Shown here: one piece after another, positions 47,906-60,180 of the stretch
Position numbering within the stretch: the first letter of the stretch is position 1
Layout of the letters: the number at the start of each line of letters is the position of its first letter
DNA from: Lophius americanus
Lineage: Eukaryota > Chordata > Actinopteri > Lophiiformes > Lophiidae
Assembly (NCBI GenBank): GCA_037951165.1
Contig: JBBDHG010000019.1
Coordinates: 5,046,001-5,110,000, forward strand
DNA length: 64,000 bases
Direction: 5' to 3'
Position numbers and translations under genes: made by a program
Notes under the pieces: generated by a model
The model's input: the letters and a program-made list of their open reading frames with translations, nothing else
What the model was told of the DNA's origin: nothing
Databases searched by the model: none

Positions 47906-50900
47906 TTGGCTTCAGATTTCGTATTTAACCCAAAAGAGCCAAGATCCATTTCTCCTTAATTGAAAATGATACGATGATAGGGTATACAATGTAGACTAAA
48001 TAGACCAAACGGAGCACATCTACGATTGTTTTTAAATGCTATCAAGAAATCTTTAAATGATGCAACATCATGATTTAATTGCAAATTGTTTTCCTCACAC
48101 ATACATTTTTGGGACTTGGAGACATATGTTTAAATAGTAACTTTGCTGTTTTGATTGGGAAGCATGAAAACACAAAAAATATTGATAAATTAAAGTGCTC
48201 CGTATCAAAATGTTCAAAATGTGTATCAGAAAAGATTTAGTGTTATAAATGGAATGCTGGAAAGCATTATAATTCTTAAATGGTTTTAAATTCACATTTA
48301 GTAACAAAAGACAGTCAGAAATTAACATTAATTAAATTGTAACTCCTACGTCCAGATGGTTAATTATGGGTTAAAGGTGTTAAAAAGCTAATTATGCAGA
48401 AATGTATTTACTGACTAACTTTGAACCATCGATAATAATAGCAACAGCAAATTGCTTATTTAAACTTCATGATCTGTTTATCACAATGGTTGTGAAAGTC
48501 ATTTCAAAAAAGTCATGACACTATGATTACTCTGATTGACAACTAAAGCCAAGTTGCACTGCTATCTTGGTGGATTTGTAATCTTTTTTTATAGACATGA
48601 TACTGCTACAAAAAGTGTTCCATATTCAATTTTTTAAAGATGTCAAGGGATCCATTAGGTTATTTAGATAACATTGTAATAATGTTGTGGCACAGGCGCA
48701 TGACATATACATTTGTGGATAAGCAAACATCTTAACTAAGCCTCAAAGGACTAAGGTTTCCTTCAACATTTGAAGCTTACTTTGACCTAAAGGAATGAGA
48801 GGTTTTTAAACAGAAAATAACTTAAAATCCAACTAATAGAAGACAAATATCGCTCCATCAAATTTTAAGATTAGTGATGCAATAATCACCAATCAAGAGC
48901 CCTCACACTTTTTTCTGATATTTTTCACAAATATCAGGTTTGGATTGTAGATATATCTATATTCAGTGATTGCCTCTTGAGGCACCATGTATCCAGCCTA
49001 AGTGCACTTTCGATCAGCACATTATCTTATATCTGTTAAGAATGGCACGTTGGATCAAATCCTGGGGAAATACAGCCAATTGCAGCAGATCCAAACTGAT
49101 TTTCTATCGGAACAAATGCAGAGCCTTGATGTTGAGATAGTCAGCAAACAGATAACAATACCATCTGTTTTTCTTATAAAAACAAGTATAAATGAGCCAA
49201 GTGTAAATATCTCAAGCCAAGATTTGAGTAAAACTGAATCAAACTTAACTCTTATAATTTCTCCAAAATAAAGGCTATTTATTTTTTTCCAAATTAAAAA
49301 GACTTAATTATCCTTGTTCATTTTGAACAACGGTGAAAAAAACAGTTTTCAAACGAAAACGCTCTGTTTCCGTAATTAAAAGATTTGAAGATAATGATAA
49401 TTAATAAAAGCTGTCAACTTGCCATTGGTACCTTTTAAATTAGTTTATTTTTCTCATTCATTAGTAGACTTCATCCCTTTATTCGTCCATGCTTACTTCA
49501 CTTGTTACTCTATTTTTGCCTTCCCCCCTCTCATCCCCATCTTTAATATTTTCTGGTTCTACGTCTGTTTTAGTGACAGGGTGTGACCCACCTTAACTCA
49601 GGTCCCTGGTAGCCGACTGTTGACGGCAAGCTAACATAAGTAGCCCTTGTGTGTTTGTTGCTGCATTCCATAGAGCAGTAAATGCAGAAATTCCAAACTT
49701 GGAATATCTTAAACCTCCAAAAATAATGACGGGCCATACAATTATTTAATCATGTTTATATAAATAAGGCTCGAGCTGAGTAGTAGACAATTTATTAAAG
49801 AAGAAAGAAAAACCTGCAATGTATACAAACATATCACGTCCAGAAGAATTACTTGTTAAAATCAATCAACTAGCCTCTGCAATATTCCCGTCACCAGTTA
49901 CAGCAGAGGACGCCATGGTCGGTTAAATTGGGCACTGAATTTCTGCACGAGTCTCCGAATAAATAAAATCCAACCCAGCCATGTGTTCAAATCGTTTTTT
50001 TTCCGAGTCTGATATTGTATTTTCCCATTTACCAATGTGTCATGAACGCAGCGTGGGTAAGAATCTGCGGGAGTGCAAGGGAGCGGTGAAAAAATAGGAA
50101 GGTATTACATTTATATTATCTCAATAAGCAAGCAGAATATAGAACATGACTATCAAAAGAGGGCAGAGTGGATAAATCGATGCATTTTCAACATGGTGAA
50201 TGAATGTACATGAGGGTACGTATGAATAATTTAAAGAAATGTAGTACGGGTCCTGTCCCTTTGTTGCATAACAGTCGAGATGCCCATGGAATAATAAATA
50301 TCATAGTCAATACCAGAATATGTCACATTGATGGTCAGTGACCATACCAAGTAATTGTTCGTAAAGGAAATAGTTTTTTTATACTCTTTTCATAATATCT
50401 TCACCCAACAAACAAACATTATTACGTCATGATGTCTGCATGCTCATACGTCCCAATACAATATCTGACGAAAGTTAAGTTAAGAATATCAGTAAATAAG
50501 TAAGTATTCATTAATTCTTCCATGCAGTAATTCAAAAATATCATCAGGCATATCCCATATCCTTTATTAGTTTGTGAATATGTCTATTTCTGCAGTAGAT
50601 TGATTATTTACCATATGTTCTGTGGATAAAACATTTTAGCCTTAACAGTTTAGTACTTTACATTGGCTTCTACTTTTTCCAATTGCAACATCATCCTCAC
50701 CACGGTGATGATCCAACATAACAATGTATTTAGATTTGAGTTTTCGACCTCAGCATTTCCATGCAGACGTTATTTTGCTGGTACAATCTCCCCTTTTATA
50801 TAATATGTTTGCATTTTGGGAACAAATAAGATAACATTTCTATTGCCAAGAATGGATTCTCCTTCCAGACCCTTGTTAACTCCTCCATCTAAATTCAAAA

Positions 50901-52255
50901 TAAACATGAAGCACAGCCTCTTGCTGTTAAATACTAACCCTCTGCATCTGCACAGTGATATTGATGCTAAATCACTGTAAGGCTACGAAATTTTTTTGAG
51001 GCGATGTTCAGCAGAAACCCCTCGCCAAAGGTTTTCTGTGTAGTACTGACTTCAATTTTACAGTGCGCCAGAGGTGTAGTATTGATTTCTGCCAGATTCA
51101 ATAGTAGCCTATTTTTGCATAATTTAATACAATAAAACATATATGAACAAAATAAATTTTGTTCTGACATTCTTCTGTGTCACATGCTTTGTGTTGTTGT
51201 CCTTGCCATAGATGAAGCACAACATTTATCTTCCACAGTCATCTCTGATAAAGCTTTTTAGGCACAATGCCCTCACATGATTTTTTTTACAGGCCCAATC
51301 CCTGAGGTGAATTGTTGTGCAAATATACCATTTTCCCCACATGAATCAATTCTACTTCAATTTCCTTGGATTTTATTCGGTGGAAACAGTGATAAGAACT
51401 GGTATACTGATACAGGTAGACCGACAGATCTTTTCTAACCCAATCGTTGCCAAAGGCATCACGTAGATTATTTCAAGAATCTGAAACACTCTGTGTATAT
51501 ATTGCAGGGCCAATCTGTTTTGATATTTTTCTAGGGGAGGATTGATCATGTGTGCTCTGTCTACATGTTTGGTCAGATTAAAGCAGACGCTGGTACGTTT
51601 GCACCGTTTGAATGGCTCATTTGAACATATGTTAAATGTTCTCACGTCAACAGGATGAAGATGCTCTTAATGGTTTCAGTTTACCCAGTATACAGCTATA
51701 TATTGGGAAGTAGTTCCATCCCTAAATCTAGTTCATAAATAAATCTGTTGAAGGCTGTTGAACATGATTTTAACCATTTTTATAAGCCTTTTGGATTATT
51801 TATTTGTTTAAATGTTAAAAAGTCCAGTGTGAATGCCCAGTACTGCAAGACTAAAACTGTAGTTCTGCATAATATCTTTGTTATTTGTACCTTGGTCCAG
51901 ACCAGGAGCCAAAACTCTCAGTCACCACATACCGTAACAAGAAGCAACTAAATGCAGAAATAAATGCTGAACTTGATGAAACAGATATCTTATTTTCCAC
52001 CCAAGATGATGTTGAATTCCGAAACTGAAAACCGACTATGATCGGTGTGGCTGTTCCCTTCTTTTACACTTTTTAATAATGTATCTTAAAGTAATTCAAT
52101 CAGTAAGGAAGTGCAGATCAATTTTATTACAAAAAAAAAATATTTGATATAGTCGGTCAGAAAGTCTCACTTGAAGTCAGGATATTGGTGATGATGGCTG
52201 ATGACTCTGTTGGGACAGATGAATGATGAAGTTGATGGATGTGCAAGCACTGGGC
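47906..52255. other. No gene recognised (4.3 kb)
   Basis: AT-rich with open frames up to 90 codons (49002-49271 plus; 51373-51645 minus) that match nothing I know. No repeat family is recognised. Confidence 0.5.
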
Positions 52256-52580
52256 CGAGATGGGGAGGTAGAGGGTACGTACCGGTGGGATGAAAGATCT
52301 AGATGAATCGGAAAGTCGTATTCAAAAAAGACAGCAGCAAAATGATGGACTTATGATTAAGGTGTGTCACCATGATATTGGGTGGATGTGGCAGGCTGAT
52401 CACCACAGACTGTGAAGCGGGACGTTTAGACTGTGGGTGCATGAAGGTTGTTAATGAGTGAGTGGTATGAGGGATAGCCGTGGCCTGAGCGTGCAAGAGG
52501 ATAGTTTTCCTTACTGAACTTTCACTAGTTCAGTCAGGAAAATCACTAGTAATTTTCATTCACTAGTTTTCAATCCCCTC
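52256..52580 (+). repeat. Unnamed dispersed repeat D, copy 1
   Basis: Aligns along its length to 61582-61880: GAGATGGGGAGGTAGAGGGT, GGTGGGATGAAAGATCTAGA, TCGTATTCAAAAAAGACAGC, AGCAAAATGATGGACTTATG, GTGTGTCACCATGATATTGG, CAGACTGTGAAGCGGGACG, GAGTGGTATGAGGG and GAACTTTCACTAG. No coding frame is shared. I do not recognise the family. This copy carries a hairpin-forming insertion absent from copy 2 (52527-52549). Confidence 0.8.
52505..52542. repeat. 16-position hairpin, one mismatch, inserted arm
   Basis: The left arm 52505-52520 pairs with 52527-52542 at 15 of 16 positions around loop TTCACT. Relative to D copy 2, the right arm is extra sequence. See findings. Confidence 0.95.
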
Positions 52581-55500
52581 GTGAAGGTTTTGCCGGATCA
52601 CAATAACCATGCAGGAAAAGATTCAAATTGTCAATGAATTACACAAGGCGGCTCCCCCCCTTGAGCTCTGTTTCTTTTCTACCCAGCCCAGTTGAAAAAC
52701 CAATCCATAGCATTTGAAGGTACCAGAATGAGCTTTGTTGCGTTCTAAATCCAACTCTTTAGAGCTCCATTGGTTTCCTTTACTTCCTGGATGAGATGAA
52801 CCATGACAGAACAAGCTTTTAACCACGAATGGGAATTTCCTGTTATGTAGTACTAAAGGGCCTTACAGTAACTTAATGTACTGTTCTGATTGGCCGCGGC
52901 TTCCCTTCACTGCATTCAGGGAATCCTCGCCTCCCTTTTCATTCTTTTATTTAACAGCTGAGAATGTTTGCTTTATCTTGTGACACACTGCTTTTCCCTC
53001 ACAATCTTAAGACACACCGCCTTTCCCTCACAAGCCCTTATTTCTTTTTCTTTTTCTTTTCCCCTGAGAGGAGCACGTAGATAATAACACATACTGAAAA
53101 GCAGAACAAATTGCTTCTGTATGTGTGCTGCAGAACTCTGGGGGTATGGCCTCTTGATAGTGGCCATAGGTGATGTCCTATGTATATGCTGAAATGCTGG
53201 TTTTACAGGCTTTAACGCAAATATATTTATCACCGCTGTTGTCCGAGTCTCTATGGAGTTAAGCCCACGGAATAATGAAATGCAACGATATTTTCTCTGC
53301 CAATATTATTGTTTGTGTTTCTGTGGTGCTGATGAAAATGGACATAGAAAGTGAGAAATGAAGGCAATGTTTTTTCAGTCTTGTGGAAATACTTGAAAAG
53401 TGTAAGTTTATTAGCGCAAATGCAACTGCAAAAGAAAAACCCACTTCCAATAGAATGTTTATTTGTGATAAGTGTTGAAATAATAAATGACCCTGGTGCT
53501 GGCTCAGCAATTACTTCTGGATAAAGCTGGATTTGTTGACTCCTTGTTGATTGAACTAATTTCTTAACCGCTTTACTCCGTCGTGTTTTTTTTTTTGTTT
53601 AATCCATGTTTCCACTTTCTCTGGGTTTTTTTTGCCATTCTTACTTTACAATGTTCCCTTACAAGGCACCTACTAGGAGTGTACAGTCTTGGCACAGAAC
53701 AAATTTCATAAGCGAACTGGGATTAAAATGTACAATTTGCATAAATCGTAGGGTGAGTCTTTGTCTCCAATCCCTCTTTTGTTTATCTGCCACTCTGTCT
53801 ACGTAAGGCTATCATGTATTTTGGTCTCTGCCTCTTTTACTTTAATTCTTGAGCGCTGAATGATGCCTCTGCATTTAGAGCTTCACTTTGCATTAAGATT
53901 CCCAGTCCGCCCATGGGCAGAACGTCCAACATCACAAAAAAATGCTTGTTTGCTTTCCCTAATACTAACAGAATTGTTGTTGTTAATCAGTGCTTCCATG
54001 CAGTACATAACATTTTCTTAACTGTAATTATTTTTTGATTAAGGACAATGTACGATAATAAAATTGAATGTTACCACTGGATGCATTGCTCCCGTTTTAG
54101 CCTAATCTGTCTGTCTCTAAGCAAGATTTCAGGAAAACTAATGACCAGAAACCAGATGTCGGTTTAAGTATATCCTACAGAAGATTACATTTTGTTGACA
54201 TTATTTGTTTTCCAGCGTTTAAAATAAAATAAAATAAGTTGTTTTGAGTAGTGGTCACAATGTTGCGAGACTGTTTTTTATTAATTGATGACTTTGCTCC
54301 TTCTATTCTCCTTTCATTTGAGTGTGGAGCTGTGGGCTCAGTGGGCTGAAAAAAGACGCTGAAGTGGTAGGAGAAAAAGACAAGTTTTTGAGGAGTTGTC
54401 TGTAGTTTTAAAGGCTGGCAATAACTCATACATTAATGGAAGAATCTGCATGCATTTTTCCTAAACCCTGCGTACTGTCTTGTTCCTTGATGTTTTTTTT
54501 AACTGGAACGGAACATCAAATGACACAACAATGTCTGTTTAAGAGTATGTTCAGAGGTAGGCTTCGTCCCTTGAAAGAGGATTGTGGACTCTGAGTGCTT
54601 TTTCTAGAGTCCCCCCTACTTGTTTAAAGCGTCCCCCCCAATAAAAATAAGTATCAAAACAAGACAGGACAGGATCAAACATGCACAGCCACATCTCATC
54701 TGTATGGAAGTGGAGAATGGCCATGGTCAATTTTCTCGTGACAAAAAGATAATTACCTCAATCTGGCTCTAGTCCTTTCCAATATTAACAAGAGACAACG
54801 TCCTCAAAAACAGTTGACAATTGATTGAGACACCTTTTTGCAGCGAATGGATGGTGCAATTGGAAAATAAATAAATCTCATGCAATGAAATGACTTAATG
54901 CTGTTGCTGAAAGGATTAAAACATGACCCATGCAGTGGTTCTGAGGTGTTGTTCAGATGTTTATGGCTTTAGTGTTCAGCAATATTTACAATATCTGATT
55001 GAATTTTATTTTGGCAGTCATATTACAGTGCTCAATATTTGGTTTATAGTGTGGACCGGCTAAACATGGTGAGAGTAAGCAATGGCGCTAGTACATTTTT
55101 CTTCAAACTGGAAGAAAATCATTTTGAAAACTTGAAGCAACCAAACAAATATAAAAAGAAATGTACACTTTGCTTCAGATGAAACAGCTATGGAACAGCA
55201 AAGAGGACCGCAAAACCAGATTTTGCGCTGCCTTGGTAGCCCTGTGAACGAAGCACTGGACTAGAGTGACATTTTTGCAAATTATGAAATCGTTGTAATA
55301 GGTATCTTATGTATTAAGCCAGTTGGATGGTAGCACTGGGGAGAGAGAGAGACTTGCTGCTATTCTGCTCGACTGACTGTTACCGTCACAGAGGCTTGTC
55401 CCTGTCAGCAAGACAGATGACATTCTAGCTACCCTATTTACTTGATACCTGAGAGACAGAGACACTGGTGATGTCCTTCAAATGCTATACACCATCAATT

Positions 55501-55980
55501 GTGTGTGTCTGTCTATTGTCAGGAGACCAGTGTCTGTGTGGGTTGTTGCAATTAAATGTGTCCCTATGTCATGGCTTTGATAGCATGCAGATCTGCTAGC
55601 ACAGTATGTGTACATATGCACGTATGCCTTCAGCTGAACGCCTTCTTTAATAAGGAAACACTTATAGTATGTAAAAGGAAAATTACCCACGACACTTAAT
55701 CAGGGCACAACAGATATTTCTGTACTGGATGAACGCGAGTCATGACAGGCCAGTCCATCTTTGATTTGAACACACTTGATGCACATGTCTTTGATGATTA
55801 ACTATGGAAATATCATGATTGTAATAGATATCATTCCACCCAAAATAGTTAGCGGACTATAGCTGCAGCATAAACCGTTTTAATTAAGAGAGATGAAGCA
55901 TCCTCAACTCTCATTGGCCAAATTTGTTAAATTATTATCCGATAACGTTTTTTTCATGCGGAAGCGCTGTGCTGTCATGG
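52581..55980. other. No gene recognised (3.4 kb)
   Basis: Nothing recognised apart from the 29-bp tandem at 52982 and scattered homopolymers (T-run near 53587). Confidence 0.5.
52982..53039. repeat. 29-bp imperfect tandem duplication
   Basis: GACACACTGCTTTTCCCTCA then CAATCTTAA (52982-53010) is followed by GACACACCGCCTTTCCCTCA then CAAGCCCTT (53011-53039). Confidence 0.85.
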
Positions 55981-55996
55981 AAAAAAAAAAAAAAAA
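55981..55996. repeat. A16 homopolymer
   Basis: Sixteen A residues following GTGCTGTCATGG. It could be an old retrotransposition tail, but no source sequence is recognised upstream. Confidence 0.9.
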
Positions 55997-56017
55997 GATC
56001 ATTGTCATTTTATGATA

Positions 56018-56117
56018 TGATAATTTTCATATTTTTACATATTGATTTTCCCATTAAAACATGATAAGTTTCACATTTTTACATGGTGATTTTCAAATTC
56101 TAACGTGAACATTTTCG
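56018..56117. repeat. Decayed 22-bp minisatellite
   Basis: Units at 56018-56040, 56043-56064, 56065-56086, 56087-56108 and a partial from 56109 share the approximate consensus TGATTTTCACATTTTTACAT plus two variable bases. The three central units are exactly 22 bp apart, with about a third of positions varying. Confidence 0.75.
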
Positions 56118-56235
56118 ATAGATGGATAGAAACTTTATAAATCCCCAAAGGGGGAAATTTAGTCGTTGTAGCAGCACCAATATACAGATGTTCTAAAGGT
56201 GAGTAAAAATTAAGACATTCTATATAAAAGATCAT
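56118..56235 (+). repeat. LINE/SINE 3'-tail-like fragment
   Basis: GATAGATGGATAGAAACTTT, ATAAATCCCCAAAGGGGGAA and ATTTAGTCGTTGTAGCAGCA match the common fish tail (GATAGATACTTTATTCATCC, CCAAGGGGGAAATT, GTTGCAGCAGC). It directly abuts the minisatellite. Confidence 0.7.
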
Positions 56236-56246
56236 CTTATAGACAT

Positions 56247-56333
56247 ATTTTATATATATATTTTACACATATATATATATATATTTATATATATATATAT
56301 ATATATATAAAACACATATATAAAACACATATT
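56247..56333. repeat. (TA)n microsatellite and AAACACATAT tandem
   Basis: Impure TA arrays followed by two copies of ATAAAACACATAT (about 56308-56333). Confidence 0.95.
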
Positions 56334-56567
56334 TTTTATTTTCTTACATGACAGCAAAGCACTTCCTTGCTTTCACTTCTGGAATCCTGTTGGATTTCGT
56401 TTTCAAGCTTCTAATTTGTGTTGTTGAGTCTTTTATAAGTCTTTCACATGTCTCGATTTCTGGTACAAACACTATGGATCCTGAAATACTTATATCAAAT
56501 CCTGTCACCCTTCTGGTTTCATTTATCTCACACTCAAGCTTTTTGCAAAATGACTGTCTGACTGATC

Positions 56568-56935
56568 TCTCTATCCATCCACCAAGCTTGTCTTGGGCTG
56601 GTTCACGGTGGCTGCAGACCAAGTGACATATTCCAGATTCCAGCTCATTGTGGGGAATCAGGAGGCGTTCCCACGCTAGATGAGATATAATCCCTTCAGC
56701 GAACTCTGGGTCTATCCCGAGGTTTAATCCCAAGTGGACGTGCCTGAGAGCCTGCAAAGGGAGACACCTTGAGGCATCCTAATCAGATACCCAAACAACC
56801 ACAACTGGCTCCTTTTGCTGCTACAGAGCTACAGCTGCATAGCAGCAACTGAAACCTCATTCTTCCAGCTGCTACCCAGAGATGACAGCTATATAGGTGG
56901 AGGTTGGAACGTAGATCCACTGGTAAATTGAAAAT
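56568..56935 (-). pseudogene. LINE ORF2 C-terminal remnant
   Basis: On the minus strand the nucleotides read CAATTTACCAGTGGATCTAC, GTTCCAACCTCCACCTATA, AAAGGAGCCAGTTGTGGTTG, ATCTGATTAGGATGCCTCAA and GCGTGGGAACGCCTCCTGAT. These follow the 3' end of a fish LINE polymerase gene (IYVPTLTYG-ELW; ERSQ-RWLGHL-RMP; LAWERLGIP-EEL). A 137-codon frame (56344-56757) preserves LAWERLLIPHNELES and then continues past the usual stop into unrelated sequence. The usual GGATGGATAG tail follows. The intermediate zinc-knuckle-like region is deleted. Clade not assigned. Confidence 0.8.
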
Positions 56936-59929
56936 GTTGTCATGCTGCTTCCTCTTCTCATACAATGCTTGCGTCACTGCAGATTTCACACCAAACCGCC
57001 AGTCCATTATATGGTCAAACAACCAGTAATTTAATTTAATAATCTATAGCCTTTTGGGTTGATATCTCTTCCACTGACAACATATTCATGTAGAAGGTAA
57101 AATACAATAAATGTTTACTTTAAATCTGTAACGTTTCATCCTTCTCCATACCCGAAAATCTGTTTGAGCTGTAAGTACAATAGCATGGCTTTAATGGGGT
57201 CACAAAGGTTTAAGCTTCTTGGTCGGGTTCCCACATTTTCTCCAAACCTTTGAAAGCAGCAGTAATCATCATTTCCAAGACAAACATTTGCTTTACTGAG
57301 AATGCTCATGCCAAACAACACGTATCTCTTTTGACACTTAGCAAGTGCACAGCGGCTAATGACCCGCTCTACAACACTTTATAACACTTCTTCCTGAGCA
57401 AACTCACTCAGAGTTAACAGTGCCCTGGTAGATGGCTGTAAAGGCTGCCAAATTCCAGTAGTGAAGAAACCTACACTACTGTCTCCCTCTGCCCTTCACT
57501 TCAGGTGGAGAGCCTGACCTATCTGATCGGCCAGTTTGAAAATGTCAGCACAGCGTAAACTGTTAGCGATCTCAATTTACGATGGCATTTTCTGAAGCCA
57601 GACCCTCAGGAAGCCTGGCATCATTAGTAGTGCGTATTTACATGTGTGGCAGGCAATACTTATTCAAAAACATCTTGACAGATATATTTTTTCTCTCTAT
57701 CATTTCTCTGTTTATATTGTAATTTACCGGCTACTATGTTTGCCTAATCTACATCCATTATTAATTTGACTCCTTTACTGCATTACTACTCACCACTTAA
57801 TTAACCTCTGAGTGGATATTTCACTAATTGAAAGTCCACTGGCCCAGTCAACCTTCCAATCTGACAATAATTAACAGCAAATAAAAAGATATGCAGTCAC
57901 TGCGATTACCATATGTATGACCCATTTGAAAATTTAAGCATGAATCTGAAAGTCCAGTCAGACTATCACCCATAAGGCTTAAAGATTCAAAATCGTTTGT
58001 GTACAGTATGATCAACTAAACTTCCCCTTGCTGCTAGGGCCTATTACTGAAATGTCTGGCTTTGACTCCTGAATAATGAAAGCAGTCTTCAGGGAGTTGA
58101 GCAAGGCAACTGATACAATCATAAAGTTGTCAAATAGGCCAAACAAAAGGAGGATGATCAGTAGGATGAATATGGCCATCATAGAAAAGGATGGCCCTCT
58201 AGATAATACAGCCACAAAATGGCAGCTTGGTTAGTTCCAATGTTATCTCTGAAGTGAACAGGTTTCAGATGGGGCTCAAGCAAGCTGGTCATGCGTGATG
58301 AAGATGTTCCTGTATTCTGGGCAAACTCATACAACTGGAAAATAGCTAGAATAATCAAACTAGTGGGTTTGTGGACTCCAGCTTTCAAGCGGCATCAATG
58401 TCTATTTTTACATTTGGCCCTGATCTGTGAACATGATGTAGTTATGATGCAATTATGCAAAAAAAGCCCCTACTTCTGAAACTGTTCCAGGTAAAAAAAA
58501 TCTTCCCAGGATAATAACCCCTGCGCTGTCCCTTTCTACGATTTCAGAAAAGGATGAATTTCCAATCTCTCCACTCTACAAAACTGCTCTGAACTCCACC
58601 AACCTTTCCGTTAGGTCCTTGCTGTACTTCTTCAACTCTCACCTACTAACTAAGTACAGATTTATCCTCTTACGGCCAATTTACTGCAGGGTTCAACCTG
58701 TCCAGCCTCTTGACTTCCTGCATAATGCTCGAATGAAGTGCGAAGCAAAAGGGTGAGCCTACTGTTGATCGAAAAGTACTGCCTCCATCATAGGGCTTCC
58801 CTGTGTTTGTGTGCCAAAAACCCTTGGATTATAGAGACGGCATGAATCAGAGGTGCAGGAAACTTCAATTAGAACTCCCACCTGAATAAGTTATGATTTT
58901 TTAATAGACTTTGGGAAATAGTCATGAATTTATAAAGAGGACATAGGCATTCACCACATCCTTCATTCCGATCATACTGTGAAATGGTAAATTCATAGGG
59001 AGAGGGTGAGAAATGGTTGGGGGGGGGTGCTGCTGCAGGCTTTACAATTGAGATGTGGGATTTTACGATTGAGATGTGGGATGAAAAGACACACACGGAA
59101 AATTAATTAATTGAAATTTCAAGACTTCATCTTAAGATTTCCTAATCGGAATGGTACAAGTGAGCCTCTGTAAAGTAAAAATGAGCTGGGAGATCTGTAA
59201 ATGCGTACAACAAATCCTTAATTCCACCTTGCACAAACTCTGTTGTATCTTGTGGCTTCATTACGAGAAAAGAGAAGACAAGAAACATACACTTGTGGTT
59301 AAGTTTACTCAGAGCGACAGCATGTTATAGGGTTTTCTTCATTTTTTCTATCTTATGCAGACTGATCTGCTCTTCTCTCTCTGACTCTCTCTCACTCTGA
59401 GTGGCTGATTGAGCGGTTAGTTAGAGTCTGGTACTGGCTTTTCTTGGTCAGCATGAATATTCCTGTCGTGAAGCAGTTCCTGCATGCTGTCAGGGGGTCG
59501 ATTTGACAACTGATGGGATTACTCCGGACTGATGACTTTGTGCGATAGCGGAGAGGATGGAGCGCAAGAGAGAGAGAGAGAGTCCCCAGTGTCATTTGAC
59601 ATCTACAGCACATCTCAATTTTCACCCTTAAACTGTCTTCTATGAGACAGAAAAGAGCCCCACCTCTCGTTGGGATTCTCTGCATGCATAATTTTAGAGG
59701 GAAGTATCCGCTTTGGGATGGTTTATTTTTTTGCCAAAATAAGAGATGAGATGGAATGTGTGAATTAAATTAGCATATAACAAATCTATATCAAGATTGG
59801 CGTTCACTAAGGTACAGTGCTGTTCTTGATTATAAGACTGTCTATGATGCTTTGAATTACATATTTTGGCATTCAAATTGCATGTTGAATACTAGACTAA
59901 ACATTAATTCTCTGTAAACAAATATCCTG
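56936..59929. other. No gene recognised (3 kb)
   Basis: Open frames on the minus strand at 57136-57321 and 58012-58388 (the latter with a hydrophobic MAIFILLIILLLFGLF stretch) have no recognised homologue. 59041-59082 is a tandem duplication and 59568-59582 a short GA run. 59390-59700 has balanced composition and could be tested for conservation. Confidence 0.5.
59041..59082. repeat. 21-bp tandem duplication
   Basis: Two 21-base units (59041-59061, 59062-59082), each TTTAC-ATTGAGATGTGGGAT with A or G at the sixth base, differing only there. A recent event. Confidence 0.95.
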
Positions 59930-60180
59930 CAGGGTCACAAGGGGTCTACCACCAATCCAAGCTGTCTTTTAGTGGGGGTTGGTTACACACTGGACACAAA
60001 GCTAGTTCATAGCTAGAGAAAGAGAACCACACACATTCTAATTCAGGCTTATTTATAGACACCAGTTCACCTATATTATGTGTTTTTATACTGTGTGAGG
60101 CCAAAGTTCCCAGAGGAAAACTACACACACAAAGGTCCAGAGGCTTGCTGTGATGTAACTGTGCTAGCCACTACCTCGAG
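59930..60180 (-). repeat. SINE-like family S1, near full length
   Basis: The plus strand shows GGTTGGTTACACACTGGACA, TTCTAATTCAGGCTTATTTA, CTGTGTGAGGCCAAAGTTCC, CAGAGGAAAACTACACACAC, then CTTGCTGTGATGTAACTGTG and CTAGCCACTACC. The last two blocks are the reverse of the tRNA-like head (GGTTAGCACTGTCGCCTCAC, AGCAAG). Strongly diverged. Confidence 0.7.

Noticed and set aside
58012..58388. Minus-strand frames with a transmembrane-like stretch
   Set aside because: Overlapping short frames of AT-rich sequence, with no family recognised and no supporting gene structure.
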